Of a stretch of DNA of 64,000 nucleotides, positions 1 to 12,101 are shown in pieces. The position numbers were made by a program, and so were the translations under genes. Source of the DNA: Galerina marginata (taxonomy: Eukaryota; Basidiomycota; Agaricomycetes; Agaricales; Galerinaceae). Below the pieces are notes generated by a model. That model saw only the letters and a list, made by a program, of their open reading frames with translations, did no database searches and was not told where the DNA came from. The number at the start of each line of letters is the position of its first letter. Within the stretch, counting starts at the first letter, position 1. The stretch covers positions 496,001-560,000 of the forward strand of contig JAECYW010000015.1 of NCBI GenBank assembly GCA_023014335.1, written 5' to 3'.

Positions 1-1013
1 TTCAGAGGCGCATACCTTATGATCGCGTTAAATACGACCCCGACCCGGAAAATGGACCTCAAACTGATGGTCCGCAACAGCAGCCTAACGAATTTGACGA
101 TGACTACTGGGAGAGACGGGATGAGTGGTATGAGGCGACACGAAGGGTAGTCCTTCCGGAACCTGGTTCTTTCGCCCCTCCGGAGAAACCGCCGGCTTTT
201 AGTTTGATAGAGAAGTATGGCAAAAGAGGATTGCAGGTCATCGTCAAATTGGCGAACATTGAGCTGACGCCTGAAAAATCGGAGTACAACGGTGGCTCGT
301 GGCACGTCGAGGGTCAAATGGTGAGTTTGCTCTAATATTAGGCTTCGTGAACTCGACTCAAACTCGTATTCCCGCAGAATGAACACATTGTGGCGACTTC
401 GCTTTATTATTATTCTTGCGAAAACATAACCACTTCAACCTTGTCATTCAGACACCTCTGCAACACAGAAGACGCTGACGAGGTCGGCTACCCTCAAAAC
501 CATCATGATTGGCTCTCTGTTGTTTTCGGGTGCGAACAAGACGGCCCTGCAGTCCAAGAAATAGGCGGTGTGGAGACGCGTGAAGGCCGACTTCTGACAT
601 TCCCCAATATCCTGCAGCACCGCGTCGGGCCATTCAAACTCGAAGACCTCACCCAACCAGGGCATCGCAAGATCGTGGCCCTCTTCCTTGTCGACCCGAA
701 TATCAAGATCATCAGCACTGCCAATGTCCCCTGCCAGCAGCAGGAGTGGTGGTGGGAAGTGACGCGGTCGTTACCACTGCAGCATGGGCAAGCCTCAGCT
801 TCGACGTCTTCGTCTTCGTCTGCGCTGGCTGGCTTAGGAGTTGCCGGTCTCCCAGTAGAACTGCAGGGCCATATTTTGGAGGGCGTCGACTTCCCGATCA
901 GTTTGGCGGAAGCGAAGAAGTTGAGGCTTGAGTTGATGGAAGAACGAAAGCAATTTGTGGTCGAACATGGTATCGCTTTTCAGAGCTCCACATTCTCTCT
1001 CTGCGAACATTGA
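1..1013 (+). CDS. DUF4246 family protein, copy 1 (5' truncated by window edge)
   Basis: This is the C-terminal part of a DUF4246 protein and starts inside an exon that lies mostly upstream of the window. The visible exons are 1..320 and 378..1013, joined at a GTGAGT donor, and the reading frame is open throughout. It carries the same motifs as the complete copy at 2369..4440: a GGSWHVEGQ segment just before the intron, then NEHIVAT, LLTFPN, LQHRV and GHRKI. The His-x-Glu, distal His and Arg arrangement suggests a 2-oxoglutarate/Fe(II) oxygenase-like fold; this is my inference, since the family is formally of unknown function. It is nearly identical to copy 2 in the last exon but has a longer Ser run (TCN repeats near 807-824). 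The family name is secure from the shared motifs; function and substrate are unknown. Confidence 0.85.
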
Positions 1014-1275
1014 ATAAACAATGCACATTTTACCACCTTTTAGCATTATCAGTCATTCGTACCAATTGAAAAATTCACGGATAGGCGCTCAGTTCGGTTG
1101 CTTCCCATTCTGCGTCTCCCAAATGATCCAATTCACTTGTGCTGACATACACTTCCCAACTTTTTATCCTTCCCTCCTTTCAAGTTTCAGGCTGTCCACT
1201 GCCAATGACTTTCAAGTTCAATATGACCGACTTCCGCCATGACCATTCTGTGACATGCTGCCGACTTGTGGGCTG
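1014..1275. repeat. 3' flank duplicated with the DUF4246 gene (copy 1 side)
   Basis: The sequence downstream of the copy 1 stop codon matches, with indels, the sequence downstream of copy 2 (4441..4703). Shared blocks include the start just after the stop, CTTTCAGGCTGTCCACTGCCAA near 1190, and ACCATTCTGTGACATGC near 1243. The duplicated unit therefore runs past the coding region by about 260 bases and ends near the start of the carboxypeptidase relic. Confidence 0.8.
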
Positions 1276-1289
1276 GGCGGTCACAAACC

Positions 1290-1823
1290 CATTACTTACT
1301 CAGAACTTCTCGTCATGCTCTCATGATGTCGGCGGTGCATTTGGAGAGACGCAGGATATATTGCACCCAACAAAGGATTACGTCGCGGCTCTGCTCGAAC
1401 GTGGTGTCAGAGTGCTGATTTACGTTGTGAGTTTCCTTTTGAAGTTCACTTGAGGCTGGATGCACTGACGTTCGTGGTTGTGGAGGGCGCATACGACTGG
1501 ATTTGCAACCATGTCGGAAACGAAAGATGGATGCTGGCTTTGGAATGGAGTGGACATTCAGAGTTCGCTGGGCAGGAGTTGAGGGATTGGTTAGTCGATA
1601 GCAAACCAGCCGGAAAAACGAGAAGCGCACAAGGCTTCACGTTCGCCACCATCGCTGGTGCTGGATATGGTCCGTGTTTAAATCTCTCCGTCCTTCAAGC
1701 ATGTACAATACCGTGACTGACACTGGGTCCCTTCCTTTTTCCAGGTTCCATTTGATAAGAGTTGATAAGCCGAAGGAATCGTCGGAGCTCGTGAACAGGT
1801 GGGTTGTCGGTAAAGACCTCTAG
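1290..1823 (+). pseudogene. Serine carboxypeptidase (S10, CPY-like) C-terminal relic
   Basis: Only about the last 150 residues of a serine carboxypeptidase can be read. Recognisable pieces are FGETQDILHPTKDYVAAL (up to 1426), then after an apparent intron YDWICNHVGN and LALEWSG (1486..1665), and a last piece SSELVNRWVVGKDL ending at the TAG at 1823. The catalytic-Asp region (YDWICN) is present. The catalytic-His region, normally GHMVPF, is damaged: the bases read GAGYG, and the following exon has in-frame stops with the rest in another frame. The N-terminal two thirds, with the nucleophile Ser, are absent upstream, where the duplicated DUF4246 flank sits instead. I infer a fragment left by the rearrangement that duplicated the DUF4246 gene. 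Confidence 0.75.
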
Positions 1824-2368
1824 TTGCGTGTTCGTGAATCTACGTAATTTTAACGCAGGTTTGTTTTAAATTTGAATACATTGCGAAGTTATAACCGTGG
1901 CTCAACACTAGTGACTAAACAACTTATATATTTATGGGTTGGTTCTGCTGTATGTAGTGGCACGCAATGAACAAAAAAAATCCATCACGAAATCCTCACT
2001 GACGTAAGCATTTGGCTTGAGTTCGAACTTCTTTCAAGTTTCAAAATTTCAACTTCAACGTTCATGAAATCCCAGTCTCTCACCAATTTGTTCCTCTCTC
2101 ATTGACAGTATACAGTACACCGGATTGATGAGGAATTTTCTGTCCAAATGTATCAACTACAACTTTGCGGCCGATTTGGCCACAAGCAACGGTTGTGGGC
2201 CACCAGTTGGTACATGGGTTCATAGTCCCTGAGCCGGTTTCCCACTGTCTTACTTATCAGTATTGGGGAGTCAGATTTCGATCAAAAGTGAACCAAACCT
2301 TTTCAACCACCCAACCACTTCATTCACCTCGAACCTCGGAAAGTATACCCAGCTCATTTGATCGCATT
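1824..2368. other. Intergenic, 5' region of DUF4246 copy 2
   Basis: There is no supported gene here. The stretch is AT-rich, with short poly-A and a TATATATTTATG tract near 1925, and presumably holds the promoter of the gene starting at 2369. No clear similarity to the 5' region of copy 3 is visible. Confidence 0.5.
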
Positions 2369-4440
2369 ATGACTCTGCTACCAGGCTTCGGCCGCCCACT
2401 CAACTATTTCCCTCGCAGCACCGACCATGACTATGTAGGGGACCTGTTGCCCACCGCCCTCAGTGCTTGTAACATGGATGCTGGAGCCGTGGCGTAAGTT
2501 AGATAATGATAAATTTGGATCTTGAGTCTCAGTTTCTGACTTTTTTTTTACACAGTGTGCCCTTGACCACCTTACGTGAACTGACGATGCTGCAGTTGAT
2601 GAACAGTATCACAGACAAACCTGATTGGAATACCAAAGTCTGTCCTCTTTGCAAGAGCCGTCGACTTTTTTTTGCTAACGTTCCTGGCTAGATCAACGAT
2701 CCCGAGATCACGCAAAAATGGAAAGACGAAGCCCTTAGTTCTGGTCGTGATATTACAACGAAGATGGTCGACTGGTGCATCGACGAACTTCAGTACAGAG
2801 CGAGTTTGATTCCAGCACCCCCTGAAATTTCGCCACCCGTCTTCGTCTATAATGGCGATGTAGTCAAATCTGATACCGCTGTCTCTCCTGAACTCAAGAA
2901 AGAAATTCAAGAAGCTGTTAAGAAATTCGAGGTGAATATCCCTGAAAGGCTCAAAGACTGGCACCCGAATTCGGATGAGAAAGTCTGGGATCTTGTCCAT
3001 CCTTCCCTCTTCCCTCTTACCTATGGTCGTACCCGTGTATTGGCGAATGGGGAGATCACGACTTTAGACAACTGCATCCTACGTTCAGGAGAGGGCGAAA
3101 TTTCTTCATCTCCACCTGACGACCAGATTATTGAATTATCTGCTTCCGCCTACTACTCATGGCATTCCAGTGACTTGCAGAACCCTTTCAGCGCAAAATT
3201 TCAGTGGCTACCCTGCGAGATCGATATCTCACGAAATGAAGCAAAGTACGATCTTTAAACCCTAAGTTTCTTCTTTCTAACAACAATTCTGTTTTAGAAT
3301 AACGAGTTACATCAATAACCTCCACCCTCAAGAAGAAAAGCCGCTATACGAACTCGTTGAGAAGCTGATCTCTTTATCCATCCCCCTTTGGGATTTGACC
3401 CTTGCACCTTTGCACGATAAGAGATACCTCGCTAACCTTCAGAAGCGCATACCTTATGTTGGCGTTGAATACGACCCCGACCCGGAAAATGGACCCAGCA
3501 ATGAGGGTCCACAACAGCAGCCTAACGAATCTGAGGACGACTACTGGGAGAGACGGGAGGAATGGTATGAGGCGACACGAAAGGTGGTCCTTCCGGAACC
3601 TGGTTCTTTCGCCCCTCTAGAGGAACGGCCGGCTTTTAGTTTGATAGAGAAGTATGGCACAAGAGGATTGCAGGTAATCGTTAAATTGGCGAACATTGAG
3701 CTGACGCCCGATAAACCGGAGTACAGCGGTGGTTCGTGGCATGTCGAAGGTCAATTGGTGAGTCTGCTTCAATATTAGGCTTCGTAAACTATAGACTCAA
3801 TCTCACATTCCCGCAGAATGAACACATTGTGGCGACTTCGCTTTATTATTATTCTTGCGAAAACATAACCACTTCAACCTTGTCATTCAGACACCTCTGC
3901 AACACAGAAGACGCTGACGACGTCGGCTACCCCCAAAACCATCATGATTGGCTTTCTGTTGTTTTCGGGTGCGAACAAGACGGCCCTGCAGTCCAAGAAA
4001 TAGGCGGCGTGGAGACGCGTGAAGGCCGGCTTCTGACATTCCCCAATATCCTGCAGCACCGTGTCGGGCCATTCAAACTCGAAGACCCCACCAAACCAGG
4101 GCATCGCAAGATCGTGGCTCTTTTCCTTGTCGACCCGAATATCAAGATCATCAGCACTGCCAATGTCCCCTGCCAGCAGCAGGAGTGGTGGTGGGAAGTG
4201 ACGCGGTCGTTACCACTGCAGCATGGGCAAACCTCGGCTTCGACGTCTCCGCTGGCTGGATTAGGGGTTGCCGGTCTCCCAGTAGAACTGCAGGGCCATA
4301 TTTTGGAGGGCGTCGACTTTCCGATCAGTATGGAGGAAGCGAAGAAGTTGAGGCTTGAGTTGATGGAAGAACGAAAGCAATTTGTGGTCAAACATGGTGC
4401 CGCTTTTCAGAGCTCCACATTCTCGCTCTGCGAGCATTGA
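2369..4440 (+). CDS. DUF4246 family protein, copy 2 (complete)
   Basis: Five exons (2369..2493, 2556..2637, 2692..3245, 3298..3757, 3817..4440) give a 614-residue protein. The start MTLLPGFGRPLNY is shared by copies 3 and 4. N-terminal landmarks are LRELTMLQLMN and ITDKPDW; the middle has FVYNGDVVKSD, KDWHPNS, VWDLVHPSLFPL and FQWLPCE; the C-terminal half has DPDPENGP, VIVKLANIELTP, GGSWHVEG, LYYYSCENIT, LLTFPN, LQHRV and GHRKI. The last block looks like a double-stranded beta-helix oxygenase core, with candidate Fe ligands in HVE and QHRV and a 2-oxoglutarate-binding Arg in GHRKI; that reading is inference. There is no signal peptide or membrane segment. It lies in tandem with copies 1 and 3 and is closest to copy 1. 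Its function is unknown. Confidence 0.9.
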
Positions 4441-4703
4441 ATAAACAATGCACACTGAACCACCTTTTAACATTATCAGTGAGTCGTACGAATTGAAAAT
4501 TGATGGACAGGAGGCGCTCAGTCTGATGTTCAATGGATCATTTGCGAGACGCGGAATAGGAAGCCAAATCACTTGTATTGACATAAGCATTTCCCCTCCT
4601 TTCAGGCTGTCCACTGCCAACGACGGTTCAAGTTCGATATGCCCGATTTCTGTCATGACCATTCTGTGACATGCCACCGACTGTGGGCTGGGCAGTCAGA
4701 TCG
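4441..4703. repeat. 3' flank duplicated with the DUF4246 gene (copy 2 side)
   Basis: This is the partner of 1014..1275. It shares the post-stop segment, the CAGGCTGTCCACTGCCAA block near 4604 and ACCATTCTGTGACATGC near 4658. Here no carboxypeptidase fragment follows; homology stops around 4700. Confidence 0.8.
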
Positions 4704-5009
4704 TACGAACGTTCATCGATCCACAAAGGGAGTAAAAAATAAAATGAAATGGAAAACCTTCATTAGGCGGCCCTACATATTTAATTTTTGGTTTCCCGAC
4801 GACAATTTCACCTGAGGTTGGCATGCGCGACTTCTACTCCGACCTGCAGGAATTTTTTTTGACAGTGACTGTTTGCGCAACAGTGGTGGCTTGTCACCGA
4901 AGTGTAGGTAATTCCCACTGTCTTGATCAATGGATTCAAAACCACTCAAACAACTTGAACCCATTCACACTCAGGTTTGAGTGTCCCTAACCCCGTCATT
5001 GATTACACC

Positions 5010-7084
5010 ATGGCTCTTCTTCCAGGCTTTGGGCGACCCCTCAACTACATTCCCCATGAGAGCGACCCCGACTATATTGGGAACCTCTTACCGACCGCTC
5101 TCAGCGGCCAAAATATCCGTGGCGAAAGTGTTTCGTAAGTCTATGAAACATCGCTCCGGGAGCACTATCCTGACTCCACTTATCTTTGTTGAACTAGTTT
5201 GCCCATGATCACTTTACGGGAGCTAACGATGCTTCAGTTAATGAACGGTATCACGGACAAACCTGACTGGAATATCAAGGTATTCTCGGCGTCATATCGA
5301 TTCAAGTCGCGAAGGCTTTCCTGACGTTCCGATGTAGATCAATAATCCTGAGATTGCTCAGAAATGGAAAGATGAGGCGCTTGCTTCTGGTCGTGATATT
5401 ACGACCTCGATGATAAATTGGTGCATCGAGGAACTCCGGTACAAGGCGACCTTGATTCCCAGCCCTCCTGAAAATCCCCCACCCATCTTCGTCTATAACG
5501 GCGATGTAGTGAAATCTGACCTCGCTGTCTCTCCTGAACTTAAAATAGAGCTTCAAGAAGCCGTCAAGAAATTTGAGGCGAAAATTCCTGCAAGACACAA
5601 GGACTGGCACCCAAATTCGAATGAGAAAGTCTGGGATCTTGTTCATCCTTCCCTTTTCCCACTAATCTATGGCTGTACGCGGTTACTGACAGATGGGAAG
5701 ATCACGAATTTGGAGGACTGCATCCGACGTTCTGGAGAGGGCGAAATTGCCCCAATTCCACCGGAAGGCGAGACCATTGATTATGTTTCTTTGGTTCAGA
5801 ATACATTCTATTCATGGGAAACTAACCATTTGAAGAATCCGTTCAGTGCCAAATTCCAGTGGCTACCCTGCGAAGTCAATATCTTGCAAGGTGAAGCAAG
5901 GTACAGTAGTGAATACACCATTCCCTCCTTTCAAGACTTGACAAAATTCTAGAATAACGAGTTATATCAATAATCTTCACCCTCAAGAAGAAAGGCCGCT
6001 CTATGCTTTCATAGAGAAGCTTATATTTGCGTCGATTCCCCTCTGGGATTCAACGTTAGCACCTTTGCGTGCCAGGAAATACGAGCTTCGCATTTCTTAT
6101 TGGGATGTCGAATATGACCCCGACCCGGAAAATGGCCCTCCGGAAGAAGGGCCGCAACAGGAAGATGACGAAGACGATACTGACTACATGAGAAGACGAG
6201 ACGACTGGTACACGGAGACACGACGGCTGGTACTCCCGGAGCCTTCTGATTCATTCGAACCCCTCGCTGTGCCAACAAAATTTAGCTTGATAGAGGAGTA
6301 TGGCGCTCGAGGATTGCAAGTGATTGTTAAATTGGCAAACATCGAGCTGACTCCTGAAAAGCCGGAGTATGAAGGCGGGTCGTGGCATGTCGAAGGGCAA
6401 ATGGTTTGCCTCTCGTCTTCTCTTTTGGAAGGCTCCTAATTCGAAGCCTTCAATTTCTTATAGAATGAACGTATAGTGGCAACTGCTCTTTATTATTACT
6501 CATGCGAAAACATAACCGACTCGACTCTGTTCTTCAGGCAGCATTGTAATACCGAAGAGACTGTTGATATTACCTACCGGCAACACCAGCATGAATGGCT
6601 CTCTGAAGTGTTCGGATGCGAGCAGGGCGAGCCTGCTGTCCAAGAAATAGGCGGCGTGGAGACGCGCGAGGGCCGTCTTTTGACTTTCCCAAATACCTTG
6701 CAACATCGCGTTGGGCCATTCAGATTAGAAGATCCTACCAAGCCAGGTCACCGCAAGATCGTCGCTCTTTTTCTCGTTGACCCGAATATCAAAATCATCA
6801 GTACCGCGAATGTACCCTGCCAGCAGCAGGACTGGTGGTGGAAAGAAACACAATCATCCCAGTCACAGAAAACAGCATCAGCTTCGTCGGCCATTCCTGA
6901 CAAGCTAAATGTGGCCGGTCTCCCACTCGAGCTCCAAGACCATATTTTGCAAGACGTCGACTTTCCGATCAGTCTAGAGAATGCGAAGGAATTGAGGTTG
7001 GAGTTAATGGAAGAAAGAAAGCAGTTCGTAGTAAATCACGGCGCAGCCTTCGAGAAATCAACGTTCTCACTCTGCGAGCATTAA
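5010..7084 (+). CDS. DUF4246 family protein, copy 3 (complete)
   Basis: Five exons (5010..5134, 5198..5279, 5338..5900, 5953..6403, 6464..7084) give 613 residues. Exons 1 and 2 have exactly the same lengths (125 and 82 bases) as in copies 2 and 4. It starts MALLPGFGRPLNY and keeps GGSWHVEG, LYYYSCENIT, LLTFPN, LQHRV and GHRKI, so all candidate oxygenase residues are intact. It is clearly more diverged from copies 1 and 2 than they are from each other, for example an acidic stretch near 6150-6180 (EDDEDDTD) and a different Ser/Gln-rich linker near the end. It ends SLCEH like copies 1 and 2. An older duplication is inferred. Its function is unknown. Confidence 0.9.
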
Positions 7085-8485
7085 ACAAATCAAGAGACAC
7101 TGCTGCGCACTGTACATTCTAATTATCAGTTTGCTTTGTAGTACTGGTGGTTTACAAACACGTCGAAAAGCGAAATCGTGGAGGGACAATACGACAAATT
7201 ATCGGGATGCAACCGCTTGTATATACATGCAGGCTGATGCAACTGAGATCAGGAATGCTATTCATGGTCAGGAGATTGCCACATAGAAGCTGGAGGGTAT
7301 GGCCTTGTTTCAGAAGGCAAGGGATGTGTATTACGGCGTGTTTGTCTTCGCAGTTCTACTGGCTGATAGTTTGAGGTGACATGTCTTCGGTGTCGAGGAG
7401 ATTTGGCAGCGGGTTGGTTGAGGGAGAACCTCAGAAGCTGGAGGTACATGTTCATGCTGTGATTAAGTATATCATGACATTTCTCCAACCTCTGAGGCGT
7501 ATCCCGGCTCCGGAATAATATCCACCATGAAGCGAATTTTTTGACGGTCTTGCGTATTTGTTCAAGGTCCCTAAAAGCAGTGGTTCGTCAGATATAAACA
7601 ACTTCCCCGATTACAATTTACTTATTTAGATGGGTAATATGATCTTGCAGAATATTATTGACGTCAATTACCCGGCCTTTAACACCTCCGTCAACTGCAT
7701 TAACCAACTGATACGCCTGATCAGCTATATATGCGCAATCCTTGCGATGGCGCTTCGCGCGCTGGACGTTTGACGACTCAGGATAAGACCGATTAAAAGT
7801 TTGATCCACTCACCTGGGAGAGTCTGATAATTTCGAGAGTAATCCGACCGGATTCACTGAGACCCAGGCTAGTTTCAATTCTATCGCTCCCGGCATTTGC
7901 CAAATAGGTTAATTCTGGCCGGGCGAAGTCCATGTTGCTATAGCTAGGGATGCTCGAAACTTTTGAACCTGTCGGAGAGTCCAGCCTGCTGAATCGTTGC
8001 GATGATGGCTGTAGAGGAGGAAAAGGGTTTTGATATTGGTAGGAAAACCCTGGTAAACGCCTCGAGGCATGGTAAACGCGTGTTAGCAAACGTTTTTGGT
8101 ATCATCAGTGCCATCTCCGATGTTTGTGCACCTGAAGGCTGACAAGTTTAGACTTCGTGGGAGATTTCCCAATATGAACCATCGAGAGCGCCTTGAGGCC
8201 ACCTCCCGTTGCTTCCAGGTTGAGCAATAGAAATAACTTGCGCCTCAATAATCCAGCAGCAGCCTGAGGCGTTCTGGAGTAGTTAGATGACATTTGCATG
8301 ACGTTGACAATCTTAGAATGACCCTGAGCGTCTAATTCAACTTTCAAACGCCGAATTCGGACCGTGCGAAAATCAAACACGTCTCGGCATCCCGGTCCGC
8401 CTTAGGTTCAGGTCCCGTGGCTCTTGTGTTCAACACTGATCAACGTTTAACAGTCAACTCCAATTTCCTATCTGGCACACTAACG
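7085..8485. other. Intergenic with unassigned minus-strand open stretches (7618..8380)
   Basis: No gene is recognised with confidence. The minus strand has adjacent open frames at 7618..7809, 7793..8089 and 8105..8380. Two of them could be joined by an intron and would read ETSLGLSESGRITLEI followed by KDCAYIADQAYQLVNAV, which looks helical and vaguely like the N-terminal adaptor helices found in fungal kinase/NLR-type proteins. No start, complete domain or paralog supports a full gene, so this may be a fragment. The promoter of the F-box gene at 8486 must also lie here. Confidence 0.3.
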
Positions 8486-10124
8486 ATGGGGCCAGTAACC
8501 CCAAATTTAGTCGCCTTACCACCAGAAATCATTACCCAGATCCTGCTCCAGGTAGACTGGAAGGCAATACTGCAAATGCGCCAGGTTCGTGTCATGACGA
8601 TAGATTTATTGGTCATTGGCAGTGAACGTTTTTCAGACCTGCCGCGATTTGTTCAAAATTTCGCAAACACGTTCAATATGGACCACACTGTTCAACGAAT
8701 GCTCTCAAACCATGGCATACCCACCTAGATTGGTTGAGCCAATTGATAACTATTCGACACGAGAACTGGAAACTCTGGTTCTAACCAAAATTAGTAGCGA
8801 AGTGGGCTGGGGTTCGCTACATCTACCTAGTGAACGAGCAGCCACGAAAGGTGACCCTCAATGCTACGGACCGAGGACTCTGCTCGAGGGCGGCCGGTGG
8901 CTCCTTTTTCATGACCAGAGCCTGCCAGACAGCTTTACGGGAAAGATTTCTTGCTGTGACCTAGATTCCGCTTGCCTACAGGTGCAGCCCCTGCTACAAG
9001 TGCAAACGAGGATCGGCGACCATCGTTTTAGCCTGCAGTGCATCGGATCGCAGGTGGATAAAACGGCCACTTCGGGTTCATTCATTGTGGCATTTCAACT
9101 GCAATCCTTAGGAGGTAGGGAACTCGTCGATATTCACTGTTCACTTGACCATTTCCAGCTAACCATCGATATTAGGAGACCTCAAAAATTACCAAATATA
9201 TCAAATTCAACAACAAGGTCGAGGTTCTGGCGCACATTTCGCTGTCCGAGGCTTGAGTTCATTTACATACATCAACCGGGCAATCGGGCCCTCCACCGGG
9301 CCCTTCAGCGGGTTTTGCTTACAAGGGGATTATATCATGGAAACCCCTTCAAGGTTCAGTGATACCATTCTTCAGGTTTTCAACTGGCGTACATCGACGT
9401 CGACTATTCACGAAAAATCAATCCTATTCTTCGACCGCCTTCCCGTTTGTAGCTTTTCCATGATTTTTTCAGGCAGTTTCAGTTCTCATTAGATCTACAT
9501 TTCTAGGTGATGGCCACACTGCTTCCAGAGAACAGAGTGCTGTGCACATTGCGACCTGACGTAGTATCACTTTACAACCTGCCGGAATTTAAGAAATACC
9601 CAGCCGAATACGAGATGGTAGGACACTTATCGGAACCCATTTTGCAAGTGTCGGTTGGGCTGTCTAGGTTGCGGGACATCACGTTGTCTGAGCCCTGCAT
9701 CGGTGAAACCTCCAGTCGGCTTGCTTTGGTGACAAGAGAAGGTGATATCTATGGTTTGACGGTCCCGCACGACGGAAGGGACTCAAACTTGGAAAGTTTG
9801 GGACATTCACAGGTCCTAGCATCGCAAAGCGACTTGACTCTCGGCATCAACAAAGCATACGTTGAGTCCTATTCTGGTGAATCCGACAGAGATTCGGCTG
9901 TCATCGTAACCTTTGATTGGAACACCAAAAAAAAGCCAGAAATCAAAAGCCGTACGATAGACTGGCCGGAACATCGAAGGACTTATCGGCGGCCTGCATT
10001 GTTGGACGAGGTTTCGGGACGTGTTGTTAGAGCATCAATCAATCCCGAGGACGATAGCACGGGTACGGGTGACCCTGTGCCATGGGCAGTGCTTGACTTC
10101 TGTGCCCCTCATTTGCTCTTGTAG
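8486..10124 (+). CDS. F-box domain protein
   Basis: This is probably an SCF ubiquitin-ligase substrate receptor. The first exon (8486..8584) encodes LVALPPEIITQILLQVDW, and after a short intron exon 2 (from 8637) continues TCRDLFKISQTRSIW. Together these form a typical N-terminal F-box with its Leu-Pro start and following helices. The remainder is a long, beta-rich region of the kind seen in Agaricomycete F-box proteins; readable segments include FTYINRAIGPSTGP (about 9262), NWRTSTSTIHEKSIL (about 9384) and, in the last exon from about 9508, ATLLPENRVLCTLRPD. Internal splice sites between about 9110 and 9510 are uncertain because several acceptors are possible. It converges with MET2, whose stop is only 79 bases away. 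The substrate is unknown. Confidence 0.7.
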
Positions 10125-10203
10125 GGGGCACACAACAAGAACGTAGAAGAGAAATGTTCAATATAACCAAAATAATGCCGAATATGGAGGAGCTGTCTAG
10201 GTT

Positions 10204-11638
10204 TTACCAACGCGTGATATCCACTTCAGCTTCACCGAAGACGCTGGTTTTCTTGATATCGAAACCCTCCTCGACCATTTCATCTTCCTTGTCATAATAC
10301 TCCGGAAACTCGCGCTTCAAATATTTTAGAATGTGAGTGTTGATTTGCTCAAATTCCAACAAAAATCCGTCGTGGCCGTCCGGAGAGGGTATGACCACCA
10401 GCTCCGCCTGGGGAATATGTTCGGCGATCTCCCGCTGCTCTGACGTTGTGAAGAGGCCGTCTGTGGCGATGCTGATCACGAGCGCTCGAGGTGGGAGGGT
10501 GGATAGCACTTTCGCGAGAGAAACAGTCTCGTCTGCGTCGACGACTCGGTCACGGGCAATGTCGTGCGTATCGAGCTTGCGCGTGATGTGGATATAGCAG
10601 TTTGCATCAAAACGGGCCGTAAATTTGTCACCTTGGTACCTTAGATATGACTGAGCAGAGAAGATAGGTGGCTTCGGATGGGTTGGTGTCGCGATGCCGT
10701 CGGGTGTGGCATGCCCTGTTGAGCGCGGTTTGGCATTTCGAAGACCGTCGTTGTGAACAGCCACTGCATCGTCAGCAGCCGAAGTTAGTTTAGGGGAGTG
10801 TGGAGGTGTTAACGAAGCAATGGTCTGGTTCTGCCTGAATTGTGGTTTGCGTCCGAAACGACTCTCGAAAGAGTCTCGAGATCTGTACGTGAGCAGTGCG
10901 CTCATCCTAGCGGCTGCAAGACCAGAAGCAGGTTGAGCACTGTAGTAGCCGTCCTGATAGCTTGGGTCGCTGTAGATGCTTTGTCTCTGCGCTTCTCCCC
11001 AGCTAATGCACCAAGCAGAATGGCGAGCAGAGGTTGCAAGGGGTATTATCCGTCTGACAAAGCCTGGAGGTGTGCAGAGAGGCCACTCAAGGACGGCCAT
11101 ACCGCCCATGGATCCCCCAATGACCACAGCTACGGACCGAACTTCGAGGTGGTCGAGGACGAGTTTATGAATTCTTGGGAAATGTCATTATCAAAAAAAC
11201 CTCGGGATAAAGAGTGTACAATTGCAACATACCGAACATCGTCACGAATGGTCGTAGGTTGGAACTCTGGCCCATAAGGTCTTCCCGTGTCAGGGTTTAT
11301 CGAGACTGGCGAGGCAGAGCCATACGGTGAACCCAGCGTATTGCAACAGACAATGAAGAAGCGATTCGAGTCGAACGCCTTTCCACGGCCCATTAAAGGA
11401 CCCCACCTGGACAATTTAGAACTGTCCCTTAGAGCTAGAATTCAAGCACTCACCAGTCCTCGACGTCGGCACTCCCAGTAAATGCATGACAGATCACCAT
11501 GGCGTTATCCTTGGCCTCGTTTAAGTTTCCCCATGTTTTGTAGGCGACTGGCACCTCTTTAATGGTTGAGCCGCATTCCAAAGTGACACTTGGTATTACC
11601 AGTATCGACTGGTCGATCAGGGAGGAATATGAAGCCAT
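10204..11638 (-). CDS. MET2: Homoserine O-acetyltransferase
   Basis: The enzyme transfers acetyl from acetyl-CoA to L-homoserine, the first committed step of methionine synthesis in fungi. Three exons (minus; 11454..11638, 11233..11406, 10204..11173) give 442 residues. It is an alpha/beta hydrolase of the MetX type: N-terminal PVAYKTWGNLNEAKDNA, then WGPLMGRGKAFD and NTLGSPYGSASP, nucleophile elbow GGSMGGMAVLEW, GRPYGPEF before it, and late acid and His motifs (SIATDGLFTTSEQ and SPDGHDGFLLE). A low-complexity insert of roughly 70 residues rich in Pro, Thr and Ala (about 10640-10830) sits in the cap region, as I would expect for fungal members. No transit peptide is obvious, consistent with a cytosolic enzyme. 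All catalytic residues appear intact. Confidence 0.95.
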
Positions 11639-12101
11639 CTTTTGCTGGAAGACTGAAGCAAGCTGGGTTGTAGTGCTGGTAGCCGATACCCAAGGAAAAC
11701 TCTTCTCAGCCTTTACCCCGCCCTAGAGAGTATGGCCTTTTCTTGGATAATGTCGTCAAATAAGGGCCAGACCGGATTTCAGAAAGGAAGATGGGAATTC
11801 CAAGAAAGCTCTTCAAAAGCCCTGACTCGAGAAAAGTAGCGAAAGATAAGATAAGATTAGAGTTCGCCAGTAAGATCGTGGGAAATCTATTTAAATCGAA
11901 TCCGGCTCGAAGCCGCTCGATGCAACTTGCTTTTTATTTTTTGTTTTACAATATTCCGTTTCGTTAACTTTTGGGTGCAGAAGGCAGTAGTTGAGCCAGA
12001 ACAATCCTCTGGCTATTCTTTGCTATGGCTTTCAAGGCTGAAACCTGGCGCAGATCTAGATTCGCGATCGATTCACTGTCCTCTTTAGAAACTCCGATGA
12101 G
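11639..12101. other. Divergent intergenic region between MET2 and IFI6-like gene A
   Basis: This presumably holds the promoters of both neighbouring genes. AT-rich tracts occur at about 11930-11965. No further gene is seen. Confidence 0.5.

Noticed and set aside
3883..4391. Minus-strand open frames opposite DUF4246 copy 2 (and the same opposite copies 1, 3 and 4)
   Set aside because: They are antisense shadows of conserved coding exons; they recur in every copy only because the sense strand is conserved.
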